Notes: generated from the letters alone by a model not told the origin. 64,000 nt of DNA from Branchiostoma lanceolatum (GCF_035083965.1 NC_089735.1:13142501-13206500); one strand, 5' to 3'; positions 11,821 to 23,093 are shown, numbered from the stretch's first letter. Numbers and translations: made by a program.

Positions 11821-13221
11821 CTATTTGGGAGGTGCAATGTTCTTGGTTGTTGTGTGGTAAGCCACATTTTGTATTGGCGGAGTAATTAGCTTGGTCAATT
11901 TCACAGGAGCTGTCTGCCCATCCTGAACCATCTGATTTTGGGGGATCGCTTGAGAAGGGATGCTGCCATAGACAGGGTTTTGGAACTGCATTGTGTTCTG
12001 AGCCAGAACAGTCAATGCCTCCCTATTCTTAAGATTACGAAGTTTCTGCAACTGTTTGTATTTGATGAGCTTGATAATCAAACAGGCAGGGAAGGCCGAG
12101 CTTAGAAGGCTGACCAGCACCATGATGGTTATGTTGAGGATTCCAATCAATGGAGAATCATGGGGGGCACACTCTTTCATACTATTGCATGTAGGGATGA
12201 GTATGTAAGACTTAGTGTCAAGTGTTACATTACTCATCAGGTGAACTGTTTTGGAGACAAGGCTCTCTGTGTTAGCCTCTTCAAGCATAGTGTTGTCTTG
12301 AGAAAGTCCAATACCATTGCCTTGGGTAGCATGCTGAGATGTGCTAAGGTTTAGTTGGGTTGTACCAGCTGGGACAATGTCACCATCTAGAGTTACAGCA
12401 GGATGGGATACTTGACTACTCTGGTTGATTCCATGCAGTCCTGTATTTTGACCCTTGGTTCCACTTCCTAGCTTCTGTGTGGAAGTCTTCAACAAAGGTG
12501 AAGTCAGGGTTGATGATTCACAACTCAACTCTTGGATAGATACGTTTGAGAGGTGATCAGATCTAAACTGATCAGGTGAATCGCAGGAGAGTCCATCCAA
12601 ATTATGATGTGTGCAAAGAAAGTATGCACCACAATGTCCACATCTAAAGCTAAATTCTAGAGAACAGAATTGCACACATTTCACCTTAGTGATCAGCCAC
12701 AGCAAGTCGCAGTCACATTGGAAAGGGTTAAAGTTGATGATAACTTTACTGTTGTGGGGAAGTCCCAGGTCACTTTCGGTGATGGATGCAATCTTGTTGT
12801 GTGTTAGATCAATTTGTGTGAGTTTTGTTAGATGTTTGATACAGGTTCCTAGTGCAATGTTTGTTATCCTGTTACACTGTAAGTAGATGATATGCACATT
12901 TGGCAAGTTGCAGAGAGTCGGCCAAGACAAGACTTCGATGAGATTCTTGCTGAGGTCTAGCTTGTACAGTTTTCTCAGAAGTGGAAAGTACGTAACATTG
13001 CGGATCTTATTGTTGGACAGATCCAGACGTGCAGTATCAGATGATATGTTATCAGGGAAGGTGGTCAACTCATGGGATGTACAAATAAGTCTTAAACCGG
13101 GTACAGAACGGGACAATGATTTTGTGTAAACACAATCTTTTGGTAAAATGTCACCTCTGCTTCTTGCATCCCTACTGTCTATAATGATAAAACTTACAAG
13201 CAGGATACTAATAAGTCTCAT
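11821..13221 (-). CDS. Leucine-rich-repeat type I membrane protein, 466 aa (LRR paralogue 2)
   Basis: Single exon on the minus strand, with the start ATG at 13221 beginning the signal peptide MRLISILLVSFIIIDSRDAR. Domain order: Cys-bearing N-cap (about 25-50), LRRs (about 50-160, e.g. ARLDLSNNKIRNV, LYKLDLSKNLIEV, LTQIDLTHNKIASI), C-cap (NPFQCDCDLLWL, Cys to about 235), glycosylation-rich stalk, one membrane helix (about 359-384) and a cytoplasmic tail of about 80 residues. It aligns along its length with the 5846-7366 protein. The best conserved tail parts are the juxtamembrane QLQ..NL.NR stretch and FQNPVY (414-418), an NPxY-type PTB or endocytic signal. The shorter tail lacks the C-terminal YEYIP of paralogue 1. 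Tandem duplication is the simplest origin. The ligand and function are unknown. Confidence 0.9.
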   Translation of the reverse strand: MRLISILLVSFIIIDSRDARSRGDILPKDCVYTKSLSRSVPGLRLICTSHELTTFPDNISSDTARLDLSNNKIRNVTYFPLLRKLYKLDLSKNLIEVLSWPTLCNLPNVHIIYLQCNRITNIALGTCIKHLTKLTQIDLTHNKIASITESDLGLPHNSKVIINFNPFQCDCDLLWLITKVKCVQFCSLEFSFRCGHCGAYFLCTHHNLDGLSCDSPDQFRSDHLSNVSIQELSCESSTLTSPLLKTSTQKLGSGTKGQNTGLHGINQSSQVSHPAVTLDGDIVPAGTTQLNLSTSQHATQGNGIGLSQDNTMLEEANTESLVSKTVHLMSNVTLDTKSYILIPTCNSMKECAPHDSPLIGILNITIMVLVSLLSSAFPACLIIKLIKYKQLQKLRNLKNREALTVLAQNTMQFQNPVYGSIPSQAIPQNQMVQDGQTAPVKLTKLITPPIQNVAYHTTTKNIAPPK

Positions 13222-13775
13222 ATCTCCTGCAGAGTTTCAGTCTTTTGTTAGTGTAATTTTGGTCTAATGCAGATAGAGAGTTCGTATTCATATAAATCCC
13301 TAGAATAAAGTACCTACATAAGGGAAGCAAGGTAGAAGTCCCCCTGGATTTCTTGTTGATGTTTTTGATGTCAGCAGGTAGCTTCGTCTTTCTTGGTCAT
13401 TAGTCAGACTCCTTGGCCTTCAGAACCTTCAAGTCACACAGTATAATTCTGTGAACATCTGCAAAAGTCATGCATATGTGAAGCAGAATAGAGGAATATC
13501 CTGTAAGAATTTAAAAAAAAGTTTGAACTGCTCACACCTTGTCAGTGTGCATTGAATATTCAAAAACTTGTGACACCACATTATGAAAAGCATTTGATAG
13601 AGGAATTTGTGATATCTTCTGAAAATGATGAAAATATATACGTCCCAGTTGTAACCCTTTTCTGTCCATTAGTGTTATATCTAATATACTTCATTGCTAT
13701 AATGGGATGGTGTGCTTTTGAGGTGAAGTACAAAAAACAATGCATCATGAATTTGGTATATACTGTATGTCTTTA
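13222..13775. other. Unassigned interval upstream of LRR paralogue 2
   Basis: Presumed 5' UTR and promoter side of the minus-strand LRR gene. The frame open at 13552-13776 has no recognisable product. No exon was assigned. Confidence 0.4.
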
Positions 13776-14108
13776 AGCCCTTGTCACAAATGAGAAATTC
13801 AGATCAACCGACGTGTTTGCGAGCTTCAAATGTGCATTTTCGGCTGAAGTATGGCCGACGTCCTGTTGATAACGTGGGCTTCGGGCAATTTTTAGAAATA
13901 AAAGTTGATCCAAATATTGGCCTTTTACCAGGTTAGTCGATTCATGTCCAAGAGATGGTACCATCTCATGGGGGATTTTAGTGTTGGACAGACGTCACCC
14001 GAGATTTTCATTGGAAAATACGATTGACGTTCGGGCGATTTTGAAATTCGGCAAGCTTCGGGCGATCTACAAATTCGGCCGACGCACGCATGAATTGTGA
14101 CACCGGCT
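13776..14108. mobile_element. PIF/Harbinger-like MITE (TTA target duplication)
   Basis: The ends AGCCCTTGTCACAAAT (13776) and AATTGTGACACCGGCT (to 14108) are inverted repeats with two mismatches, flanked by TTA on both sides. A 3-bp TWA duplication is the hallmark of Harbinger elements. The inner parts repeat CGACG and TTCGGGC(A/G)A motifs symmetrically. It ends 68 bp before an exon of the BCAP-like gene. Confidence 0.8.
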
Positions 14109-14176
14109 TTACAGCAGCAGTAAAACTCTCCCCATATGAATTTCTGATTTTATACCAGATGTCTGTTTTTTTTCAG

Positions 14177-17100
14177 AGCCTGATCCTGATCCTGGAATCT
14201 ATGATGATCCAGATAAGCATGATCCAGCCCCACCCCACAGACCTTTCAGTGGCATGCGGGGACCAAGTAAATAACCTTTTATGTCATTTTTTTAATGTTT
14301 ATTCAAAGTAGCCTTCGTAACCCCTGCTTCTCCTAATGGGTCAGTGAAGTCATGAGCATTGATGTTTCTGGCCTAGGGCGAAGAGATGCTGCTACAGTAA
14401 CAATTGAGCCGACTTTCTTCGTAAATCGATGGCAACATCAGGCTCTGATGAATTGATTAGAAAAAAAAAAAAGTTAGCAATTTCCAAGAAAGTTACCTTG
14501 TATCTGCCTTGTAGTCGAAACTGAAAATGTGACATGCTCGGGGCATGGCCATATTGTTTGTAGAGGTCACATATTTTACCTATATATGCGTTGCATGTCA
14601 GTGTGACCGCAATGAAAAATTGGCAAAGATTTTCAAAGTTGCCGCAATTATCTAGTAACCGCAATTCGGCTCACTCCAGTGAGATACCGGCTACAACAAG
14701 ATAATACCAATGATCAAATTAAGCATAAAAGCTGAATATCTAGTTTTAGTACATTCAGCATACTGGTGAAACTGTCTCAATCATGTTGGACTCTAGCTAC
14801 ATACTGTAATTCTTGATTTTATTAACTGTAACTAAATTTTAGCTGAGTTAACGGTCACTAGTCAACAGCTAAAATTTCATTATCGCTAATATTTGATCAC
14901 TTATGCTTGAGACAGTAATGTTTGTTCCCACCGTTAACATTAAGTGCCATGACCTACTCCATTTTCCCCAAACCCCTATCTTTTCCTGCCGCTATATTAA
15001 AGTGATTTACAGTATGATATAGACGAAAACGAGATGTCTAAATTGCTAATCTTACAGAGGAAGACCATTAAAACTCACCTTTCTGCGCTGTTTTCCCTTA
15101 CCACCTAGTAAAGCAACTGCTCCAGGAACACCTGTCTGGTTGAGGCAGCAGGCACAGCTGTGGATTATGATGAAATCAAGCTATTTATATCTCTAGATCA
15201 GCCAGACTAATTTGAGACTACGTGAGGCCAAGCCCACAGAGGATCTAAGGGAAAACTAGTCTACACCTGGACTGTACCACTAGCTGTCAACCATGCAAAA
15301 GAAAACATGCAAACATCTCCACCAGAAAAATTCTCTTAATACCTCCTCTACCACATATTTTACAAAAATATACTGTAAATCATTTTAATGTAGCGGCAGG
15401 AAAAAATAGCGGTTGGGGGAAAATGGAGTAGGTCACGGCACTTAATTTAAACGGGGGGAACAAACATTACTGTCTTGAATATTAGTGATCAAATTTTTGC
15501 GATGATGAAATTTTAGATGTTGACCAGTGACCGTTAAATTAGCTAAAATTAAGTTACAGTTAACAAATCAAGAATTACAGTAATCAGGATCTTTGGTGAA
15601 CAAAATCTTACGTAGAATAAAATGGGGTCTATTCTTATAAGATCGGCACATGAATTGGTCACTTTTTTTACAGGTATCACAAGGCAGAGGCATTCCTTGA
15701 AGCAGCCACATGTTGAAGAGTCCCCAACAGCAAAGCGTAGATCACAGACTCTGCCTGTTGGGTTCAGTCTCTCGTCAGTTACTACAGCTGGAGCTTCTCC
15801 CACATGTACATGTATGTCATTATCTCAGACCACACAACCTCTGTGTTATTAATGACACCTGCTGAAATGAAAGGCAACCAAAGCAATATTTAATAGGGCC
15901 AAAAATTGGCAATAAAAAAATGCTGAAATCTTTATCATGGTAGTAACATTTACTAACAGTTTAGCACATTTGCGTAATAACTTCATACTTTTAGGATTTT
16001 AAAACTGCGCAAAATAGTGCACTACGATGATTCCCTTAGTTTCGCAAGCCTACAAAAACTCTGGCCACAATTTTCAGTGAGTTTTCACATCATAACAACG
16101 TCATATTTTTGCATCATGGACGTTGCTATACATTGTGATGGTGTTGTTTGAAGTAATCACGTATTGAAATGACTAAACAAATTGACTTTCAAAATCCGTT
16201 TTTTCGGACTCTGCTATTGCTTGGGTTTCCTGTAACTAGTATGTTGTACTCCATATGTGTGCTCCGATTTGAACAGTTCTGACACAAGAAATTTCAATGA
16301 GGGCACATAAAAGGAAATGCAATTCAGCACCAGGGACAGAGAGTGTGTAGCCAGTGTGACTGTCATTCAGCACCAGGGACAGAGACTGTGTAGTCAGTGT
16401 GAATGTCATTCAGCACCAGGGACAATGGGAAAAATTCTGATGTACATACATGGATATATTGACAGTGACACACTGATGCAAACAAAATTCTACCTAAGAG
16501 CAGCTATTCTTTTTGTCTTGCTTTCAAGAGTGAGAAGAGGCATTAATTTCATATTTGTACAAACTACAAGGAATATTACTGTAACATTTCATTCTGTAAT
16601 AGAAACGTGTTGTATTTTCAGAAAAAATTTTTTTACTGTAAATGCATTTAAGTTCGCGTGGTTTTTATTTCGTGGTAGGGAGAAAATGGAGTGTTCGCGG
16701 TGGTTTTAAGTACACGTTCGAAACAATAGTAGCACTACAGTCATAGGTGGGCAAAAAGTTTTGTGGTGGTTTTAAGTTCGGGCTGATGAAAGTTCACCGC
16801 AAAAACCGCGAACATAAAACTACCGCAAACATTTCTGCATTTACAGTATGCCAAATATTCATGTTGGGACCAAAACTTTTTGGTTTATTCCTCCTCATAG
16901 CTGGACATGACGACTTGGCCATGTACCCTCCAGGACAACAGGAACTCATCAAGCTCCAGAAGGAGGTAAAGGATGGTGTGTTCACGATACAAGAAGCAGT
17001 CACTATGTTCAAAGCATGGCAAATGAAAGAGAGAGACCGGGCCATGTCGTTTGACCAGCAGAAAAAGGAAATGGACAACTTGCGTGCGAGTGTTCAGCGC

Positions 17101-20100
17101 AGGGCAAAGAAAGGGCAGCCCGAGGTCGGCCCACCGATCCCGAAACACGGGAAAGATGATGGGATATATGGCAAGGTGCTACACAGGATCAGGAGAAGCA
17201 ATAGCAAAGAGGGAGGGCGACAGGAACCGGAAGCATGGAGCAGGCAGCCGAGAAAGGTATGGACCTGAAGTACTGTACCCTGGATACAGTCATAAATTAA
17301 ACATATCCCTGATTTAAGGGCAACCAAAGCAATATTAGGGCCAAAAAATTGAAATAAAGAAAATGCTGAAATTTTTATGGTAGTGACATTTACTAACATT
17401 GTTTAGCACATTTCCGTAATAACTTTAAGTTAATACTTTTAGGATTTTAAAACCGCACAAAATTGTGCCATACAATGATCCCCTTAGTTTCGCGAGCCTA
17501 CAAAAATTCCAGGCACGATTTTCAGTGAGTTTTCACATCACAACAACTTCGTATTTGTGCATCATGGACATTGCTGTACATTGTGATAGTGTTGTTTGAA
17601 CTAATCATGTGTAGAAATGACTAAATAGATTGACTTTCAAAATTCGATTTTTCGAACCCTAACATTGCTTGGTTTTCCTTTAAAATATTCTTAAACCTTG
17701 ATGCCCACTTGACTTGATTTACAATGGTTATAAAAGCATACAATAATGAATTATGTAGTGAAGTTTAATAGCTGTTTTATCCTTAAATGTGTTCTTCTGA
17801 TCATAGATCCATTGTATACGTATAAACAAGATGCATGTAATATCTATCAAAGATTATACTCATCACACATTTTTGCTTGTTTTTTTTTTTAAATCATATA
17901 CAGTACAGAGTGATGATTTGTGTTTTTATTCAGACTCCAGGTAGACCTTCCTATAAACGACCTGGGGAAGGGAACAGGGAGAGCACACTGAGTAACAGCA
18001 GTATGTATCAACAATTCCTTTTTTGTAACATGTTAATCTTTTCATTCTTGATGCAATGTAAATGTTTGTTTGTTTGTTTGTTTGTATTGCATACCTGGTA
18101 AACCTCCTCATGGTGTAACACACCAGGTTTGTACTGAATAGTACAAGCTGCATATTCAGATGAATTATTTGATCCACTCACACTGGGAAGGGCCCCTACT
18201 CTTTTCGATAAGTGCGATGGGTTCTTTAACGTGCAAGAGGTGTGGCTCTCCTCAAACGCGGGACCTCCATTTAATGTCTTATCCGAGGGACGTACCTAAA
18301 CGAAGCTAGTTACTCATATACGCCTGTGTGAGTGAAGTGAGGAAACTCGTGTGAAGTGCCTTTCCTAAGGGCACAGCATCGGGGCACATCAGTGGTTTCG
18401 AACCTAGGACCTCTCGGTTGTGGGCAAAATACCCTACCAATTGCGCCACACGATGCCACTGTTATAATGATAAATATAGCTTTAGCCCCATAAATCTATT
18501 GTGGTTGGCTACTTATGAAGGTTGCTGTCACTGAGATAAGTTTCACTATAATGTAATGTTACATACTTTATAGACAATGCAAATTATAGACAATAACAAG
18601 TGACCCCCACCACCATCCATTTAGTCTAGAGCCAAAAAAGGTCCATAGTCTGTCAGACTATTTCATATACAACTGTGGCGTCGTGTGGCGTAATGGATAG
18701 GACATTTGACTGTCAAACAAGGGGACCCGAGTTTGAACCCTGGCTGCCCCCAGACATGTCTGGACATGCGCCCCAACGTTGTGCCCTTGGGAAAGGCAAT
18801 TGACATGTTTACGGAGAGCCTCACCCCGCGCACCGAAAAGAACCCACCACACCTTTCGAAAAAGAGTAGGGGCATGCCCCGGTGTGAGATGGTCCAAAAC
18901 CTACAGTCGTATGACCGCACATGGGTTCGCCCTTACTAATAGCCTCCGGCTAGTTGGACAACCCTGGCATGTACATGCTGAACCAATAAATAAATAAATA
19001 AAATATACAACAGTTACTGTACAAATGATGCTCAATTGTTATCACTATCATATAATGACAGAAATGACATAAACCTGTAATGAAACTCACATTACTATTT
19101 CAGGCTCCTCCTCTGGTGGATCTAGGCACAGTGTGATGAGCACTGCTAGTTTGGACAGTGGCATGGATGTGCCGGTGAGTCTAATAGTCTTATTTCATTT
19201 CACCAATTAAATGTTTCCAGTAGCGTGCGTAGTCCAGTGGTTAGCAATCTTGCCTCTGGAACTAGAAGCCCCAGGTTCGATCCCGGCTGTGTTGCTCACC
19301 CGACATGCACGCTACCGGAAAGGGTCGCAGTCCTTAAGACGGGACGTTAAGCCGTGGTCCCGTGACTGTTCAGTGTCCTTGTCAAAAAGAGCTAGGGGAA
19401 TTTCCCTGGTACAATGAACCTGTAAATACTGTACATAGCATCTGTCTTCTCTGTCATGACCAGTGGAAGATTAGCTCATCTGTTCATTGAGTTCATTTGA
19501 GCTAAACTGATTCGAGATCACTTTTCCTTTTTTTTCCTTATCATTTAGCCTCCAGTTGTACTTTTTACATCTGTGTTAGCCTGTTTGATTTGTATCTGTT
19601 CCACTCAGTCACACAGAGATCTTCTAATATCTTGTATTTTGTCACAGCCTTCCGACATTCCTGAAGAACGACCCCCACCCATTCCAGTCCACATTCCTGT
19701 GAGTATAACCCACAGTCCACAATTCTAAAGTTCCAGTGTTTAGAGATTTTTAAGGCAGATATCTATATTCTATAACAACTACGTTATGACAAAAATAAAG
19801 ATGCTGCAATGTAGAATCATTGATGGAAGTTAACTCTTTTTAATTGACATGGCATCCTCAGTCAAACAAGTGTTACTTAGAATTTGGTGTTATGACAGAA
19901 ATGAAGATAGCACAACATTGCTTAGAAATTGAAAAGGGTCGTCACCACAACACACCAGCCACTCAAAGAATGTGTTCCACGTGTAATGAAAATATTGAAG
20001 ATGAATTTCATTTTGTGATGAATTGCCCAACTTATAGTAAAGAGAGAGAGTCGCTGTTACAGAATATTACTACTAAGACAAACTTCACCCTATCTGGTAG

Positions 20101-23069
20101 ACAGAGCGATATTGTCATGTCTGACTCCTATGTCCATCTACTATTAGGTCAATTCCTCCATAAATCATTCCAAAAGCGAGACAGAATTACCCATACATGA
20201 CTATATTGTAACCAATATACTGGTTTCTATAATATTTTGTACTTAGAATTGTAGGATAGATTATCCTTATAGCATTGTTGATTTAATGCCATACATTGTA
20301 CCGTGTACGATTGTTGAGCAATAAAGTTTATTCATTCATTCATGACGTAACTCTCATTTTCTTATCTATTAGAGGAGACCTCGGCCTCTGTCAGAGAAGT
20401 TTGATGATGACTTCATCGCCAAGCCTGTTCCCCCTCCCCCGGTTAGTAAGCGCCCTCTGCCCAGGGAACCTCCCCCACCCGCCAGACCAGCGTCCCGGCT
20501 GAAACCAAGACACACTGAGCCAGATATGAGTCCAAGGTAATGGTTGTTTCTTCTTTCATCCCTGTTCTTGTTTGTTTGTTTGTTTGTATTGCATACCCGG
20601 TAAACCGCATCAAGGCGTAACACACCAGGTTTGTATTGAACAGTACAAGCTGCATATCCGGACAGATTTATATGATCCACACACACACCGGGAAGGACCC
20701 CTACTCTTTTCGATAAGTGTGTTGGGTTTCTTTAACATTGCTCTCTTCAAACACTTGACCTCCATTAAACGTCCTATCAGAGGGACGTCCCTAACCGAAG
20801 CTAGGTACTCATTTTCACCTGAGTAAAGTGGGGAAAGTTGTGTAAAGTGCCTTTCCCAAGGGCACAACGTCAACGGGACAAATTAGGGAACCCCAGATTC
20901 GAACCCGGTATCTCTGGGTTCTGGGACCAAACACCCTGCCACCACGCCACCGCGACGCCACATTTCTTGTAGCCTCACAGGTATTAACACAGTTCCTTAA
21001 CAATATAGAACAGTTACTGTAATTCTTATGTGTATTGTTTGTTTACGAAAATTTATATTTTTCCTGCATCCTTGTCCTTTTGAGGTGCATTAGGTTTATA
21101 GAGCAAAATATGTGTTGCAGCACATCCTCTGCATGTAATGCTGAAATCTCTTAGACTAAGTGCCGTCGCAGTGGTGTAGTGGCAGGGTGTTTGGCCCCAG
21201 AACCCAGAGATACTGAGTTCGAATCCGGGGTTTCCTGATTTATCCCGTTGTCGTTGTGCCCTTAGGAAAGGCACTTTACACGACTTTCCTCACTACACTC
21301 AGGTGTAAATGAGTACCTAGTTTTGGTTTGGGATGTCCCTCGGATAGGACGTTAAATGGAGGTCCCGTGTTTTAGGAGAGCCACACCCCGAGCACGTTAA
21401 AGAACCCACCGCACTTATCGAAAAGAGTAGGGGTCTTTTCCGGTGTGAGTGGTCCAAAACCGACAGTCCTATGGCCACACATGGGCCAATTGTCGTATTG
21501 AGGTCACCTGCACGCCAAATGGCAGTCGCTACAGACCCTTGCAATCTAGCCCCGCGAAATGTGCGCTTCTCACAATTCAGCCCCTGGCTGGGAAGAGAGA
21601 GTATTCGGCCTACGCAATGATAAATAATTATAAATTATATAAATATGAGATAACTGGAACACTGTCTCAATGATTGATGTGGTATATATTAGTGCACTGC
21701 AGTGTGAAACAAGAGTTCCACGACCTCATATCTCCATGAACAATTCTATTCATGCAAATGACTTACACATTTGCATGATATATGCTTGGTCATAAACACC
21801 TTTATCTAACTTACACATGTTGCAATATTGACAGTCCTATACTTTTCCAATTAGATGAGTAATGGTGTTTTTGCATTAATTGTGCAAATTAGGAATTTAT
21901 TTGCATAATTGGTATCTGTCGATGCTCGACTTTCCATAAACTACATATGTTACATGTATTTGAGTCTGATAATGGAAAACACTGCAAATATAGATTTTCC
22001 TCATTAGCTATGCAAATTAAGTCACAATTAGCATAATTTACACTTCATTATGTATATCTCTGTCTAAGCTACCTGCATACTAAGTATCATATTGACAGTC
22101 CTATAATTTTCCAATTAGATGCGATATGGTGTTTTGCATTAATCATGCAAATTAGGAATTTATTTGCATAATTGGTATCTGTTGATGCTCCACTATCCAT
22201 AAACTACATACGTGACATGTATTTGAGTCTGATAATGGAAAACACTGCAAATATAGATTTTCCTCATTAGCTATGCAAATTAAGTCCCAATTAGCATAAT
22301 TTGCACTTCATTGTGTACATCTCTATCTCAGCTACCTGCATACTAAATATCATGGAAATCCGTTGTTCCTTTGTTCAGTTATTCTCCTTAGAAGATTTTC
22401 ACAAAAACACCCCTGCAGTTCCAGAGGAAGCTGCTAAGGAGCCCAAACCTACACCACTTTATTGCATCACAAGCTATCTGCCACCCAAAAATCAAGACCA
22501 CAGCACGTCCAGGTCAAAAGATACAAAAATTGAAGTTCTGCTGCAGTACCAAGGTCACATACCAGGGGGCCCAAAATCGACCTTGAATTTCGGCTTCACA
22601 ACACCCGCCCACATACCAAATATCATCATAATCCATCAAGAGGCTCTTGAGTTATGCTGACTAGAGTGGTCCGGAAACACAAACAAACAGACAAACAAAC
22701 AGAAAAACAAACAAACAAACAGACAGACAGACACACCCAAAACAATATCTCCATTTTTAAAACTGAGATAAAAACTGTGGTGGTGGTATATTTAGTAATG
22801 AATTGTTTGTGTTTTTATCCAGGCTTCCTCCCTCCAGTACTCCCCGGCCATCACTACCAGCGGTTAAGATGAGCGAACTCAACGCCGAGTTGGCCAAAAA
22901 ATTCGGAAAGCTTTCTTCATCTTCCGTCGACGATGAAACGAGCAGTGACAGGCGCCCCTCCCCCAGGAATTCACCCCAACAACCCTCCTCCCCAAAGCCT
23001 CCGAGACCACCGCAGCGTGGGTCCAACCCGCAGCCACCGCCAAGGCCCCCTAGAAAGCCCATGAATTAG
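14177..23069 (+). CDS. PIK3AP1: PIK3AP1/BCAP-like B-cell adaptor, 3' eight exons (5' partial)
   Basis: Exons with consistent phases: 14177-14266, 15674-15811, 16901-17256, 17934-18000, 19104-19174, 19648-19698, 20373-20536, 22823-23069 (stop TAG). All have AG/GT borders; about 394 residues are visible. The 356-bp exon encodes ELIKLQKEVKDGVFTIQEAV, then FKAWQ and a basic coiled segment, which matches the conserved region after the ankyrin repeats of vertebrate BCAP (Dof/BCAP/BANK family). It is followed by a Ser-rich stretch (STASLDSGMD) and Pro-rich SH3-type ligands (PPPIPVHIP, PVPPPPVSKRPLP, PPPRPPRKP). Tyrosines sit in GIYDDP and GIYGKV. Family role: cytosolic adaptor linking receptors to PI3K and Toll-type signalling. 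The TIR-like/DBB and ankyrin exons should lie 5' but were not found; BANK1 is the alternative name. Introns are rich in SINEs and MITEs. Confidence 0.85.
14802..15014 (+). mobile_element. MITE, TACTGTAATTC family, copy A
   Basis: A 213-bp element from TACTGTAATTCTTGATT to GTGATTTACAGTA. Copy B at 15371-15582 is the same sequence in opposite orientation, so the two form a large inverted repeat with a loop of about 355 bp. The interior shares TGGAGTAGGTCA(C/T)GGCACTTAA when the copies are aligned. Confidence 0.88.
15371..15582 (-). mobile_element. MITE, TACTGTAATTC family, copy B (inverted)
   Basis: It begins TACTGTAAATCATTTTAATG and ends AATCAAGAATTACAGTA, the reverse complement of copy A at 14802-15014 with modest divergence. 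It lies in the intron 92 bp before the exon at 15674. Confidence 0.88.
15869..16232 (+). mobile_element. MITE, GGCAACCAAAGCAAT family, copy 1
   Basis: It starts AAGGCAACCAAAGCAATATT and ends TATTGCTTGGGTTTCC. The interior (AACATTTACTAAC, TTTAGCACATTTGCGTAATA, GTGAGTTTTCACATCA) matches 17314-17683 directly and 48648-49150 in reverse. Confidence 0.85.
16317..16425. repeat. Short 43-bp tandem repeat related to the minisatellite core
   Basis: Three copies of TTCAGCACCAGGGACAG are spaced about 43 bp apart and separated by AGAGACTGTGTAGTCAGTGT-type sequence. The same unit recurs at 24425-24655, and its core resembles TTCAGCACCATGGACAG of the 662-4725 array. Confidence 0.85.
16634..16848. mobile_element. 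Short MITE, TACTGTAAATGC family, copy 2
   Basis: Ends TACTGTAAATGCATTTAAG and TTTCTGCATTTACAGTA, with inner inverted GTTCGCG(T/G)GGTTTTTATTT. It ends 52 bp upstream of the 16901 exon acceptor of the BCAP-like gene. Confidence 0.9.
17314..17683 (+). mobile_element. MITE, GGCAACCAAAGCAAT family, copy 2
   Basis: It starts TTAAGGGCAACCAAAGCAAT and ends ATTGCTTGGTTTTCCTTTAA. TTAA or TTTAA borders are compatible with a piggyBac-type duplication but are not conclusive. It is homologous to 15869-16232 over its whole length. Confidence 0.87.
18062..18458 (-). mobile_element. tRNA-derived SINE, minus orientation
   Basis: On the minus strand a degraded tRNA-like head (GTGTGGCGCAATTGGTAGGG, GGTTCGAAACC) is followed by the conserved body (TCGAAAAGAGTAGGGGCC) and a GTTT-type tail on the plus strand (GTTTGTTTGTTTG at 18063). 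It lies in the intron just after exon 17934-18000. Confidence 0.85.
18674..19003 (+). mobile_element. tRNA-derived SINE, plus orientation
   Basis: The head TGTGGCGTAATGGATAGGAC and box B-like CCGAGTTTGAACCCTGG are followed by the body AAAAAGAGTAGGGGCATGCC and an AATAAATAAATAAATA tail. It is the closest relative of the 9790-10200 copy, in the opposite orientation. Confidence 0.88.
19221..19512 (+). mobile_element. Second type of tRNA-derived SINE
   Basis: The tRNA-like head has box A GTAGTCCAGTGGTTAGCAAT and box B CAGGTTCGATCCCGGC. The body (GGTCGCAGTCCTTAAGACGG) is not shared with the other SINE family. It is not a functional tRNA gene: there is no consistent anticodon stem and a SINE body follows. 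Confidence 0.75.
19826..20345 (+). mobile_element. 3' fragment of a non-LTR retrotransposon
   Basis: Plus-strand frame 19844-20200 encodes a C-terminal retroelement segment with CSTCNENIEDEFHFVMNCP, the CxxC...H...C cluster seen after LINE reverse transcriptases. It is followed by a short 3' UTR and an ATTC-type tail (TTTATTCATTCATTCATG). The copy is 5' truncated and lies in a BCAP-like intron. Confidence 0.75.
20570..20959 (-). mobile_element. tRNA-derived SINE, minus orientation
   Basis: The minus-strand head (GGCGTGGTGGCAGGGTGTTT, GGTTCGAATCTGG) and body (CTTATCGAAAAGAGTAGGGG) are followed by a GTTT tail at 20570. The tail begins 34 bp after the donor of exon 20373-20536. Confidence 0.87.
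21162..21635 (+). mobile_element. tRNA-derived SINE, plus orientation
   Basis: The head GTCGCAGTGGTGTAGTGGCA and box B TGAGTTCGAATCCGGG lead to the body ACTTATCGAAAAGAGTAGGG and an AT-rich tail. Same family as the neighbouring copies. Confidence 0.85.
21827..22735 (+). repeat. 264-bp tandem pair plus shared repeat tail with ACAAAC run
   Basis: ATTGACAGTCCTAT... at 21827 recurs at 22091 (period 264), both copies holding several ATGCAAAT/ATTTGCAT motifs. The second copy continues into GAAGTTCTGCTGCAGTACCA, CCAAATATCATCATAATCCA, GAGTTATGCTG and ends in a run of ACAAAC (about 22679-22735). Related tails occur at 50880-51045 and, inverted, at 52265-52500, so this is a dispersed interspersed repeat. 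Confidence 0.8.
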
Positions 23070-23093
23070 GCATCTATACAGTTTAAAAGACCG

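Noticed and set aside
18674..18760. tRNA-like heads as tRNA genes (also 10200, 19221, 21162, 23094, 49858)
   Set aside because: Box A and B are present but cloverleaf stems are degenerate and each is followed by a shared SINE body and a simple-repeat tail.
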